The notes beneath the pieces are model-generated. The model made no database searches. It worked only from the letters and a program-made list of their open reading frames with translations, and was not told where the DNA came from. A DNA stretch of 34,984 bases from DATKBT01 sp035546295 (GTDB lineage Bacteria; Acidobacteriota; Thermoanaerobaculia; Multivoradales; Multivoraceae): the NCBI GenBank assembly GCA_035546295.1, contig DATKBT010000059.1, positions 1-34,984 of the forward strand, in the 5' to 3' direction. The position numbers and the translations under genes were made by a program. This document shows, piece by piece, positions 16,509 through 24,462 of this stretch; position 1 is the stretch's first letter; the number at the start of each line of letters is the position of its first letter.

Positions 16509-17633
16509 TCAGTTCACCAGCGATCGCGCTCGCTCGTCCTGATCGTTCGACTCGTCCCCGCCGTCGGGCGTCGAGCGAACGCGATCGGGCCCGAGGTCGA
16601 GCTCGATCGGCTGGACCCGCGCCTCCTCGGCGGCCCAGCGGCGATACAGCGCGCGCGTGCGCCGGCGCCGCGCCGCGGTGGCCACCAGGAACAGGACGGT
16701 GACCGCGATCCAGAGGGTGCCGGAGCCGGCCAGCGCCGGCAGCCAGCGGTGGATCCACAGCGCGTGGCGGCGCCACCGCTCCTCGGCGCCGGCGAGGCTC
16801 TCGCCGGTCACCTCCCGCCAGGCGTCGGCGAGCAGGGCGCCGCCGTCGTCCACATCGGCACCGGGCTCCTTCGCCCGCCGGGCTCGAGCGAGCTCGTCGA
16901 GGAGCCGGGGCACCAGGTCCGGACCGTGGCGGCGGATGCTCCACTCGAGGAAGGCGAAGCTGGTCGCGTAGGCGCGGCGAGCGCGGGCCGGTCCGGCGTC
17001 GAGCTCGCGATCCAGCTCGGCCAGCGGCGGCGGGTCGTCGAGCAGCAACGCCGCGGTGGTGACCAGCAGATCGCGCAGCCCACGCCGGCGGCCTTCCCAG
17101 GTGGCGACCCCCTCGCCGAACCAGCGCGGCAGGCCCGGCCCCGCGGCGTCGAAGAGGATCATGTGTGTGATCTCGTGGGCGAGCACCTCGACCGCATCGT
17201 CGACCGGATAGCGGTGGAGCTGCTGCAGCCGGATCGCGCCGATCCGGTAGGCGCCGAGGACGTACCCGGACGCCCACGGGGGCGCCAACTCGTCGAGCCG
17301 CACCAGCTCCGGGTCGAGCTCACGTCGCGACGGCAGCAGCACGATCCGATAGGGGGCGACGGTTCCGCGCCCGAGATCGCTCTCGAGCCGCGGCACCAGG
17401 TCGGCCGCGGCCTCGGCCATTTGCTCCAGCTGCGCCTCCCATCCAGACGGCGCCTCGAGGATCAGATCGCCGACGGTGATCTGCGGGCGTCGCTCGGAAG
17501 CCAGCGCCGCGCCGCACCAGCCCGCACCGCACCAGCCCGCACACAATGCCGTGAGCCACGCCAGACAGAGCCCGAGCCGACCGAGGACGCCGGTCCGCCG
17601 TCGCCGTGGGCCGGCGGACGCTGTGGCGATCAA
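16509..17633 (-). CDS. Membrane-anchored MA-like metallopeptidase
   Basis: A 374-residue gluzincin-type peptidase (peptidase MA-like). HEITH (His153, Glu154, His157) with the third ligand Glu174 in RWFGEGVATWEG forms the zinc site. The N-terminus has a signal segment (LGLCLAWLTALCAGW), followed by a short duplicated Trp-Cys-Gly-Ala unit; near the C-terminus one membrane helix (LWIAVTVLFLVATAA) precedes a short basic cytoplasmic tail. The catalytic domain should therefore face the periplasm. The start is a TTG at 17633 whose TTGA overlaps the stop of the upstream hydrolase, so the two genes are probably translationally coupled. The substrate is unknown. Confidence 0.82.
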   Translation of the reverse strand: MIATASAGPRRRRTGVLGRLGLCLAWLTALCAGWCGAGWCGAALASERRPQITVGDLILEAPSGWEAQLEQMAEAAADLVPRLESDLGRGTVAPYRIVLLPSRRELDPELVRLDELAPPWASGYVLGAYRIGAIRLQQLHRYPVDDAVEVLAHEITHMILFDAAGPGLPRWFGEGVATWEGRRRGLRDLLVTTAALLLDDPPPLAELDRELDAGPARARRAYATSFAFLEWSIRRHGPDLVPRLLDELARARRAKEPGADVDDGGALLADAWREVTGESLAGAEERWRRHALWIHRWLPALAGSGTLWIAVTVLFLVATAARRRRTRALYRRWAAEEARVQPIELDLGPDRVRSTPDGGDESNDQDERARSLVN

Positions 17634-18526
17634 TGGGCGGACCCCACGAACTCGAGGATGCGCTCGGTGACCTCCCGATCCTCGCGACTCATCGCCAGCA
17701 CGATCCGGCGATGACTGCCGTGGCGCAGCGGGACCAGCTCGCTCTCCACGCCCGAGCGCCGCAACGCCGCCAGGAACAGTCGGTTCTGACGCTCGAGAGC
17801 GCGCAGCTCGCTGTCGGCGTGCAGCAGCAGGAAGGGGGGCGCATCCGAATCGACCAGCGGGACGAGTGATGCCTCCTCCTGCCAGGACCCGCGCGCATAG
17901 GGCCGCCAAAAGCGCTCGGCCCACCAGTCCTCGTGAGGGTACAGCTCCCACGTGCGTTGATCGGTCAGGTCGAAGCCCGAGCCGCTGATCGCGATGACCC
18001 CGGCGATCTGCCGGGCACCGAGGCCGTGGAGCGCGAGCACGCCGTCGTCGAGGGCGACGCGGCTGGCGAGCCAGGCGCCGGCCGAGTGCCCCGACAGGTA
18101 GATCCGCCCCGACCCGCCGCGCTCCTGCGCGTTGCGGACGGTCCAGGCCAACGCGGCAGCGACGTCGTCGACCTGGTCGGGCCAGGTCACTTCCGGCTGC
18201 AGCCGGTAGGCGACGACCGCCACGGCGAGACCGTGCGCTGCGTAGAACCGGCCGACATTGCCGTAGATGTCGAGGCCACCGATCTCGAGGTCCTTGTCCC
18301 CCTCCTCGAACGAGCCGCCGTGGACGAAGACCAGCGTGCCCAGCTCGTCGCCGCCGGAGTGGTACAGGTCGAGCCTCTGCTTCGGATGAGCGGGTCCGAT
18401 GGAGGGCATGACGTAGGGGATGTCCCGCGCGACGCGCACGTCGTCGAGGAGCGGGGCGGGTCGGTAGAACGGGCGCAGAGAGAGCCGGACGACGGGAGCG
18501 CAGCCGGCGACGACGGTGAGCAGCAC
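17630..18526 (-). CDS. Exported alpha/beta hydrolase (esterase-like lipoprotein)
   Basis: A protein of at least 298 residues of the carboxylesterase/kynurenine-formamidase-like hydrolase group. VFVHGGSFEEGDK gives the HGG oxyanion motif, SGHSAGAW holds the nucleophile (Ser148), LLLHADSE the acid and LRHGSHRRI the likely catalytic His. VVAGCAP is a lipobox, so it is probably lipid-anchored. The first ordinary start codon is the GTG at 18526, but it leaves only eight residues before the Cys and no basic n-region. The frame upstream reads LPRLTRLLLLVLLTVVAGC, an ideal lipoprotein signal if translation starts at the CTG at 18556; the true start is therefore uncertain. It is coupled to the downstream metallopeptidase. 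Confidence 0.8.
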   Translation of the reverse strand: MLLTVVAGCAPVVRLSLRPFYRPAPLLDDVRVARDIPYVMPSIGPAHPKQRLDLYHSGGDELGTLVFVHGGSFEEGDKDLEIGGLDIYGNVGRFYAAHGLAVAVVAYRLQPEVTWPDQVDDVAAALAWTVRNAQERGGSGRIYLSGHSAGAWLASRVALDDGVLALHGLGARQIAGVIAISGSGFDLTDQRTWELYPHEDWWAERFWRPYARGSWQEEASLVPLVDSDAPPFLLLHADSELRALERQNRLFLAALRRSGVESELVPLRHGSHRRIVLAMSREDREVTERILEFVGSAH

Positions 18527-18684
18527 GAGCAGCAGGAGGCGTGTCAGCCTCGGCAGGCTCGAGGAGTGCGAGACCGCTCGGGGTCGTCGGCTCGCGTCAG
18601 CGATCCGGCCTCGATCCTCGGTGCTCGGCGCACCAGCGGAGATCGGCGCGCACAGTCGAGGTCGGCAGGCAGGGAGCGAGGGGC

Positions 18685-19791
18685 TCAGCGTCCTGTTCCC
18701 GTCACCGCGCCTCGCGCAGCCTCGGCCTTGCGCTGCTCGTCGAGGTGGCCCTCCGCACGCTCGGCGAGGCCGCGGCGCGAAGTGTCCGCTCGATGCTCGA
18801 GCCGGCCGACGGACGAGGCGGGACGAGGCGCGAACTCCGCGATCCCGCGCAGCGCTGCGCGGTAGGCACCGGTCTCACGGGCGTGCGCGACTCTGCTCGC
18901 CGCCGGGACGAGGGGACGTCCGAGCGCTCGCGCAGCCAGCCGCAGCCTGCCACCCACCTGCAGGGCGAGCCTGGCGCGAAGCAGGAAAGGACCGCCGCGG
19001 TGCTTGTGGCACCAGGCCAGCAGCGAAGTCCAGAGCTGCTCCGGGTGCTCGGGGACGACTCCGCCGTTCTGTCGCCCTGCGATGGTGGCGCCATGGTGGT
19101 GTCGAACCCGCACCTCGGGAAGCACCTGGACGATCCATCCGAGCTGACTGGCTCGCATGCACAGGTCGAGGTCCTGAGCGTAGGCGCCGAGGGACTCGTC
19201 GAACGGGCCCGCCTGGAGCCAGACCTCCCGGCGCATCGCGAGCGCGGCGCCCGACACCCAGTCGACCCCGTTCGCGGACCTGTGCACGGGTCGCCATCGC
19301 CGGTAGCCCGGGATTCGCTCGAGCTTCCTGGGCAGGCCGCTGGCTAGGGCGAAGAGCCACAGCGAGGTCGGGCTCCGGCCTCCGCTCCACTGCGGCGTGC
19401 CGTCCGGGTAGTAGAGCTGGCTGCCCGCAACCCCGAGCTCCGGGTTCCGTTCGAAGGCTGCGAGCAGCTCGCGGATCGCATCAGCCTCGAGCTCCGCGTC
19501 GTTGTTGAGCACCAGGATCAGGCGCCCTCGAGTGGCCTTGATCCCCTCGTTGACGGCGCCGGTGAACCCCCGCGGAGAGGTGTGGCGGAGCACCTCGACC
19601 TCGATGCCCGCGTCGCCCAGCGCCTCGCGAACCGGGATCGTGCTCCCGTCGTCGACCACCAGCACCTCGGCCGCGACGGACTCGCACGCGGCGGCGACGC
19701 TCTCGAGGCAGCTCCTCGTGAGGTCGTGGTTGTCGCGGGCTGGTACGACCACCGAGACGGCAGTGGGTTGGCGCGGTCTCGTCCCCATCAT
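18685..19791 (-). CDS. GT2 family glycosyltransferase
   Basis: A 368-residue GT-A fold enzyme resembling rhamnosyltransferase-type GT2 proteins. VSVVVPARDNHDLTRSCLESV begins the nucleotide-sugar domain; VVDDGS (Asp47-Asp48) and VLNNDAELE (Asp98) are the donor and metal positions; WVSGAALAMRREVW and YAQDLDLCMRASQLGW match the acceptor and catalytic-base regions. The C-terminal 100 residues are Arg/Ala-rich. It probably adds a sugar to a lipid-linked glycan at the cytoplasmic face. It lies 79 bases behind the Wzt-like gene on the same strand. Two adjacent ATGs (19791, 19788) are possible starts; the second is exactly six bases after TATGAT. Confidence 0.87.
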   Translation of the reverse strand: MMGTRPRQPTAVSVVVPARDNHDLTRSCLESVAAACESVAAEVLVVDDGSTIPVREALGDAGIEVEVLRHTSPRGFTGAVNEGIKATRGRLILVLNNDAELEADAIRELLAAFERNPELGVAGSQLYYPDGTPQWSGGRSPTSLWLFALASGLPRKLERIPGYRRWRPVHRSANGVDWVSGAALAMRREVWLQAGPFDESLGAYAQDLDLCMRASQLGWIVQVLPEVRVRHHHGATIAGRQNGGVVPEHPEQLWTSLLAWCHKHRGGPFLLRARLALQVGGRLRLAARALGRPLVPAASRVAHARETGAYRAALRGIAEFAPRPASSVGRLEHRADTSRRGLAERAEGHLDEQRKAEAARGAVTGTGR

Positions 19792-19794
19792 GTG

Positions 19795-19800
19795 ATCATA
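19795..19800 (-). promoter_or_regulatory. possible -10 element of a leaderless transcript (GT2 gene)
   Basis: TATGAT is followed by six bases and then ATG (19788), the spacing of a message that begins at its start codon. There is no Shine-Dalgarno sequence before either ATG, and no clear -35 box. Confidence 0.3.
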
Positions 19801-19870
19801 GCATTGTGTCGATATACGAGTCTCGGTCGCGACTCCGGAGGAATTGGAACGATCCGAGGCTCCGCCGAGC

Positions 19871-20632
19871 CTAGAGGCTACGGGCGTCGTGCTCCGAGGA
19901 CTCGAGATACCGCGACAGCACATGGCCGGTCGGGCCGTCGGCGACGAGCCGCCCGTGATCCAGCCAGAGACAGCGGTCCGAGGTCGCCTCGACGGCGGCC
20001 GGATCGTGCGTGACGAACAGCACCGTCGAGCCGCCTTCCCGGAGCTGTTCGAGCCGCTCTTTGCACTTGCGCAAGAACGACACGTCTCCGACGCCGAGCA
20101 CCTCGTCGAGCAGGAGCAGATCCGGCTGCCAGGCGGTCGCGATCGAGAAGCCGAGGCGCGCGACCATCCCCGAGGAGTAGTTCCTGATCGGCGAGTGAAT
20201 GAGGTCGTGGAGGCCGCTGAAGTCGACGATCGAGTCGACGCGTTCGTGGACCTCGCGGCGGCTGTGCCCGAGCAGCAGAGCGTTGAGGTAGATGTTCTCC
20301 CAGCCGGTCAGCTCGGGGTCGAAGCCGGTCCCCAGCTCGAGGATGGGCGCGACCGAGCCGGTGATCGCGACCCTCCCCTGGGTGGGCTTGAGCACTCGCG
20401 AGAGGACCTTGAACAGGGTGCTCTTGCCGGCGCCGTTGCGGCCGATGACCGCCACCCGCTCGCCGCGGGCGATCTCGAAGGAGACGTCCGACAATGCCCA
20501 CAGGTCGACGTGGATCAACGACCCCTTGATCCAGTGGATCGCGTACTCCTTGAAGGAGCTGGCGCGCTGCTTGGCGAGCCGGTAGCGGAGGCTGACGCCC
20601 TCCACCGCGACCTGTGGGGCCTCCGTCTTCAC
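19871..20632 (-). CDS. ABC transporter ATPase for polysaccharide/O-antigen export (Wzt/KpsT-like)
   Basis: A 253-residue nucleotide-binding subunit. Walker A is GRNGAGKST (64-72), the signature is YSSGM followed by VARLGFSIATAW, Walker B is LLLLDEVLGVGD and the H-loop is FVTHD. SFKEYAIHWIKG before Walker A and the LGVGDVSF element are typical of polysaccharide exporters. It lacks the C-terminal carbohydrate-binding domain (about 150 residues) that Wzt of E. coli O9a uses to recognise chain ends, so export need not depend on a terminal tag in that way. It starts with a GTG that overlaps the stop of the permease gene (GTGA). Confidence 0.92.
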   Translation of the reverse strand: MKTEAPQVAVEGVSLRYRLAKQRASSFKEYAIHWIKGSLIHVDLWALSDVSFEIARGERVAVIGRNGAGKSTLFKVLSRVLKPTQGRVAITGSVAPILELGTGFDPELTGWENIYLNALLLGHSRREVHERVDSIVDFSGLHDLIHSPIRNYSSGMVARLGFSIATAWQPDLLLLDEVLGVGDVSFLRKCKERLEQLREGGSTVLFVTHDPAAVEATSDRCLWLDHGRLVADGPTGHVLSRYLESSEHDARSL

Positions 20633-21402
20633 ACGTAGAACGGGATCTTGTCCGCGGCGCGCCGGAAGGTGGTTAGCCCGACGAGAAAGGCGACGAGGGC
20701 GACGCCGAGCGCCACCGACAGGTGGGTGAGCGGCGGGATCTTGCCGAAGTAGATCGGATCGCGGAAGACCTCGAGGATCGAGCGGGCCGGGTTGAAGCGG
20801 ACGATCCAGTAGAAGCGCTCGGGCAGGATCGACATCGGGTAGAAGATCGGCGTCAGGTACATCAGGAGCATCAGCACGACGCCGACCAGCTCGACCGTGT
20901 CGGTGAAGAACACCGCGAGCGGGGAGAGGAACAGCCCCGCGCCCAGCGTGAACAGCGCCGCGATCAGGATCGAGACCGGCAGGAACAGCAGCGACCACCG
21001 CGGCGGATGTCCGGTCGCCGCGAACAGCGCGAACAGCGGGATCAGGGCGAACAGCAGGTTGATGACGCCCGAGATCACCGTCGCCAGCGGAAAGAGGACC
21101 CGCGGAACGGGGAGCTTGGTGAGCAGCGGCGCGTTCCCGCGCAGCGAGTTCATCGAGGAGGTGATCGACTGGCTGAAGAAGTTCCAGAATAGGATCCCGG
21201 ACAGGGCGTAGACGGCGTAGTTCTCGACATCGAATCGGAAGATCGCGCTGAACACGATGCTCAAGACCAGCATCATCAGGAGCGGCTGCAGCATGGTCCA
21301 GAGGAAGCCGAGGGTGGAGCGGCGGTAGCGCACCTTGAGCTCGCGGCGGACGAGCTCGAGGAGGAGGTCTCGGTAGGGGAGGAGTGGCTTGGGTGGGGGC
21401 AT
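20629..21402 (-). CDS. ABC-2 type polysaccharide export permease (Wzm-like)
   Basis: A 257-residue inner-membrane protein with about six membrane segments. The N-terminal LVRRELKVRYRRSTLGFLWTMLQP is the hallmark of Wzm/KpsM-like permeases, as are YALSGILFWNFF, NAPLLTKLPVPRVLFPL and MYLTPIFYPMSILPE. With the overlapping ATPase gene it should form a channel that moves a completed lipid-linked glycan across the inner membrane. The ATG at 21402 begins MPPPKPLLPYRDLL; the upstream open frame is not protein-like. No Shine-Dalgarno sequence was seen. It is divergent from the GT2-GT4 gene. Confidence 0.92.
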   Translation of the reverse strand: MPPPKPLLPYRDLLLELVRRELKVRYRRSTLGFLWTMLQPLLMMLVLSIVFSAIFRFDVENYAVYALSGILFWNFFSQSITSSMNSLRGNAPLLTKLPVPRVLFPLATVISGVINLLFALIPLFALFAATGHPPRWSLLFLPVSILIAALFTLGAGLFLSPLAVFFTDTVELVGVVLMLLMYLTPIFYPMSILPERFYWIVRFNPARSILEVFRDPIYFGKIPPLTHLSVALGVALVAFLVGLTTFRRAADKIPFYV

Positions 21403-21577
21403 GGCGAGAGGATCGGGAGAAGGGTACTGGATCGGCGCTCGAGCTGCCGCTACATTAGGTCTCGATCGAGAAAAACTCCATGGGGTGGCGCTTTCGACCC
21501 GATAGACTCCCGCTCGTGCAACCGGGTGATGAGCCGTCTCGCTCCGAAACGATCCATCGCATCGGCTTCGGACACGG
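21403..21577. promoter_or_regulatory. Divergent promoter region of the glycan cluster
   Basis: This 175-base gap between the export operon and the glycosyltransferase operon contains an AT-richer patch (TACATTAGG, GAGAAAAAC), unusual for this DNA. A perfect 12-bp palindrome, TCTCGATCGAGA (21460-21471), sits between possible -10 boxes for the two directions: TAATGT leftward (21452-21457) and TAGACT rightward. It is a candidate operator. Confidence 0.4.
21502..21509 (+). promoter_or_regulatory. possible -10-like box upstream of the GT2-GT4 gene
   Basis: ATAGACTC lies 68 bases before the ATG at 21578, matching the spacing of similar boxes elsewhere in the window. Confidence 0.3.
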
Positions 21578-23851
21578 ATGACGACCGTCGCGGTCCTGAT
21601 CGAAAAGGGTCGGTTGCTTCTCCGCCTGCTGAGATCCGAAGGCATGCGGTCCGTGGGGACGCGCCTGTTCTTCGCGTGGCGGCGGTGGCGTTCGCAGCGG
21701 CTCCGCGTCACTCTGGATTTCGGAGACGACGTTCCGCTTCCTCCCCGTGAGCTGGGCAACGTCGAGGGAATCGACATCCTCGTCCCGGTCTTCGACGTGG
21801 GTGAGTCGACCCGTGCCTGTCTCGACTCGGTGTCGCGGCACACGGATCTACGCCACCACCGACTCGTCGTGATCGTAGCGGGGGACGCGGTCTACGATGG
21901 CTCCCCGTACCTTCAAGGTCTGGAGAGCTGGACGGCAAAGGGTCGCCGGGTCGAGATCCTGAGAGCCCATCAGGGCTGCGGTTTCGCCGCAGCCGTCGAC
22001 GTTGGGCTCCAGGCTTCAGGCCGGGACGTCGTGGTGCTCGACAGCGACACGGAGGTGAGCTCCGGCTGGATCGAAGGGCTCGCGGCGGTCGCCCGTCGGA
22101 GCGGCACCGCCTCGGTCTCTGCACTGTCGAACGCTGCGACCATCTATGCGACGCCGTTCGCTCGAGAAGGTCCCCCCCGGCCGTCGACGGACACGATCCA
22201 CTCCCACGCTCAGCTCGTCGAGCGCTGCTCGCTTCATCGAGCACCGGAGGTGCCCATTGCCGCAGGCCCTTGCAGGCTGGTCACGCGTCGGGCGCTGGAG
22301 AGTGTGAATGGACAGGGCGAGCTCGCGTTGCCCGATGACGGAGCGGGGGAGAGCGTCTGGAGCCTCGAAGCGTCGCGGCTCGGCTTGATCCATCGTCTCG
22401 CCGACTGGATCTTTGTCTTCAGCGAGGAACAACGAGACTCCGCGATCGGAAGGCGTTCCCGCTCGGAGCGATCCGCGCCGCGTCGACAGGCTCGGCGTCA
22501 ACGGAAGCCTCGCCGCGAGGTGTCAGCATTTCTCGAGCAGGATCCGCTCGAATCACATCACCGAGCGATCCAGATGTTGGAGGCCGAGATTCCGGTCACG
22601 TCCGGCAGGGGAGTGCTCCACGTGGTCTCGTCTGACCCGAGTCATCCGAAAGGAGGAGTCGATCGTCATGTCGCCGAGCTACGGGCTGGGTTGCAGGCAC
22701 AGGGGTGGTTCAGCGCCGCCGTCTGGGTCGAGATGTCGAGCTCGAAGGTTCTCTGGGGCGAATCGCCGGAGCGCCTCTGGTCTTTCGACCTGCCCAGCGC
22801 TTCAGCGGAGCGCGCTCTTGGCCAGCGGCTGGTCGTGGGATACCTTGCGCGGGCTCTCGGCTGCTCGCTCGTGCACGTCCACGATCTCCGTCACTTCGAG
22901 CGACGGTTTCTCCTCGATCTCGAGCTGCCGATCGTCATCAGCCTCCACGACTTTCAGCTCTACTGCCGACGGCCCCATCTCATGGAACGCACGACCTCCG
23001 CCTTCTGTGACTACTCGCGCGACGCGGTTCGCTGTCGGCGTTGCCTCGAAGCGTCGGGGCTGCCCGAGGGGAAGTCCTCAGGAAACGCTCAGGATGAGTG
23101 GCGTTCCGATTCGGCGGCGATCCTCCGTCGCGCGGCGGCGCTCGTCGCGCCAAGCCGATTCATGGCGCTGGCGGTGGCAGACCTCTTCTCTGATCTTCGC
23201 CTCGAGAGCAAGACGCATGTGATCGAGAACGCGAGTGCAGCCGACCTGAACCTGCGCGGCGGCGAGAGCGAGCGCAGACGCGAACGCATTCGTGTCGTTT
23301 TCGTCGGCCAGTTCACTCGCAGCAAAGGTGCTGCCGTGTTCGCACAGATCGTGCACGAGCTCGGACGCGACCGACGCTTCAGCTTTCGCGCCGTGGGCGG
23401 CGTCGTGGATCACGAATCCCTGCGGTTGGCGCGGCGAGCAGGCCGCGTGCGGACCACCGGCTGGTATCAGAAGGAGTGGCTGCCGGAGCTGCTGGACGCT
23501 CACACGGACGTCGTGACGCTGGTTTCTGTCGTCCCGGAGTCGTGGTCCTACACGCTGTCGGAGGTGCTGGCGGCGGGGACGCCGGTGGTCGCGTTCGATT
23601 TCGGGGCCGTCGGAGAGCGTCTGCGGCGTGCGGGGCGGCAGGAATGGCTGGTTCCACGCGAGGAGGGGGCGGCAGGGTTCGCGCGACGTCTTCGGGACTA
23701 CGTCGAGGGCAGGCTCCGCTGGTCTCCGGGGCCTGTAGAGGACCCATGGAGCTTCGAACAATCGACGGCTCGGTACGCCGAGCTCTATGAGGAGTGCGCG
23801 AAGCGGTTCAAGCAGGATGTGAGTTCGCCGGCGAGCGGAGGTGCGAGGTGA
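21578..23851 (+). CDS. Two-domain glycosyltransferase (GT2-GT4 fusion)
   Basis: A 757-residue cytoplasmic enzyme. The N-terminal part (about 65-290) is a GT2-like GT-A fold: IDILVPVFDVGESTRACLDSV, then VVVLDSDTEVSSGW with the D-x-D site near residue 151. A very basic linker (about 290-325, Arg-rich) leads to a GT4 GT-B domain (about 340-740): GVLHVVSSDPSHPKGGVDRH, SLVHVHD, IVISLHDFQLYC, LVAPSRF, VVFVGQFTRSKG, and PESWSYTLSE with the E-x7-E motif. A CDYS..C..C cysteine cluster follows the HDF motif, as in related GT4 enzymes. It could add two sugars in succession. It opens a rightward operon whose next gene overlaps it (GTGA). Confidence 0.87.
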   Translation: MTTVAVLIEKGRLLLRLLRSEGMRSVGTRLFFAWRRWRSQRLRVTLDFGDDVPLPPRELGNVEGIDILVPVFDVGESTRACLDSVSRHTDLRHHRLVVIVAGDAVYDGSPYLQGLESWTAKGRRVEILRAHQGCGFAAAVDVGLQASGRDVVVLDSDTEVSSGWIEGLAAVARRSGTASVSALSNAATIYATPFAREGPPRPSTDTIHSHAQLVERCSLHRAPEVPIAAGPCRLVTRRALESVNGQGELALPDDGAGESVWSLEASRLGLIHRLADWIFVFSEEQRDSAIGRRSRSERSAPRRQARRQRKPRREVSAFLEQDPLESHHRAIQMLEAEIPVTSGRGVLHVVSSDPSHPKGGVDRHVAELRAGLQAQGWFSAAVWVEMSSSKVLWGESPERLWSFDLPSASAERALGQRLVVGYLARALGCSLVHVHDLRHFERRFLLDLELPIVISLHDFQLYCRRPHLMERTTSAFCDYSRDAVRCRRCLEASGLPEGKSSGNAQDEWRSDSAAILRRAAALVAPSRFMALAVADLFSDLRLESKTHVIENASAADLNLRGGESERRRERIRVVFVGQFTRSKGAAVFAQIVHELGRDRRFSFRAVGGVVDHESLRLARRAGRVRTTGWYQKEWLPELLDAHTDVVTLVSVVPESWSYTLSEVLAAGTPVVAFDFGAVGERLRRAGRQEWLVPREEGAAGFARRLRDYVEGRLRWSPGPVEDPWSFEQSTARYAELYEECAKRFKQDVSSPASGGAR

Positions 23852-24462
23852 CCAACGAACGAGTCGTCGAGGTTCCGTGGGCGCTCGCCCAACTGCCTCA
23901 GAGCGGAGTCGTGCTCGACGTCGGAAGCTGTGAAGCGACCTACCTGGCTGCGATCGTTGGCCCGGGTCGCGAGATTCATTGCCTGGATCCACGCGACTGC
24001 TCTAAATCGCTTCCGCAAGGCGTGACCTTTCATCATCAGAGCATCGTCGGCAACGACCTGAACGCTTGCTCCTTTGATGCGGTGCTGTTCTTGTCCACGC
24101 TCGAGCACATCGGCCTTCCGACCTACGGTCAGCCGCTGTTCTGCCAAGGCGATCGCCTGGCGCTGGCCGAAACCGCCCGCTTGCTGCGCCCCGGCGGCAG
24201 GCTCGTCGTCACCCTGCCGGTCGGCAGGAGCCGGATGACGACGTGGTTTCGCCAGTACTCGACCGCCGACCTCGAAATCCTGTTTCGCGAGTGGATCTGG
24301 GAGGTCTGTTACTGGGGATACGAGGACGACAGGTTCGTGCCGATCGAAGCGGGCGATGTCGATGGGTTCGAGTATCGTGAGACGTTCGAGCAGGAGTCAT
24401 TCGGAGCTGGGGCGGTGGCTGGGATCAGAGCCGAACCCCGCGCTCGGATCAGCGCGACATGA
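23848..24462 (+). CDS. Class I SAM-dependent methyltransferase-like protein
   Basis: A 204-residue protein. VVLDVGSCEATYLAAI is the SAM-binding motif I, REIHCLDPRD holds the acidic residue that contacts the ribose, SFDAVLFLSTLEHIG is motif II and ARLLRPGGRLVVTLPVG motif III. It likely methylates a sugar or lipid in the glycan pathway; the substrate is unknown. The GTG at 23848 overlaps the preceding stop and is served by GGAGG nine bases upstream; the stop in turn overlaps the next start (ATGA). The tight coupling on both sides suggests a common complex or balanced production with the two glycosyltransferases. Confidence 0.84.
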   Translation: MTNERVVEVPWALAQLPQSGVVLDVGSCEATYLAAIVGPGREIHCLDPRDCSKSLPQGVTFHHQSIVGNDLNACSFDAVLFLSTLEHIGLPTYGQPLFCQGDRLALAETARLLRPGGRLVVTLPVGRSRMTTWFRQYSTADLEILFREWIWEVCYWGYEDDRFVPIEAGDVDGFEYRETFEQESFGAGAVAGIRAEPRARISAT

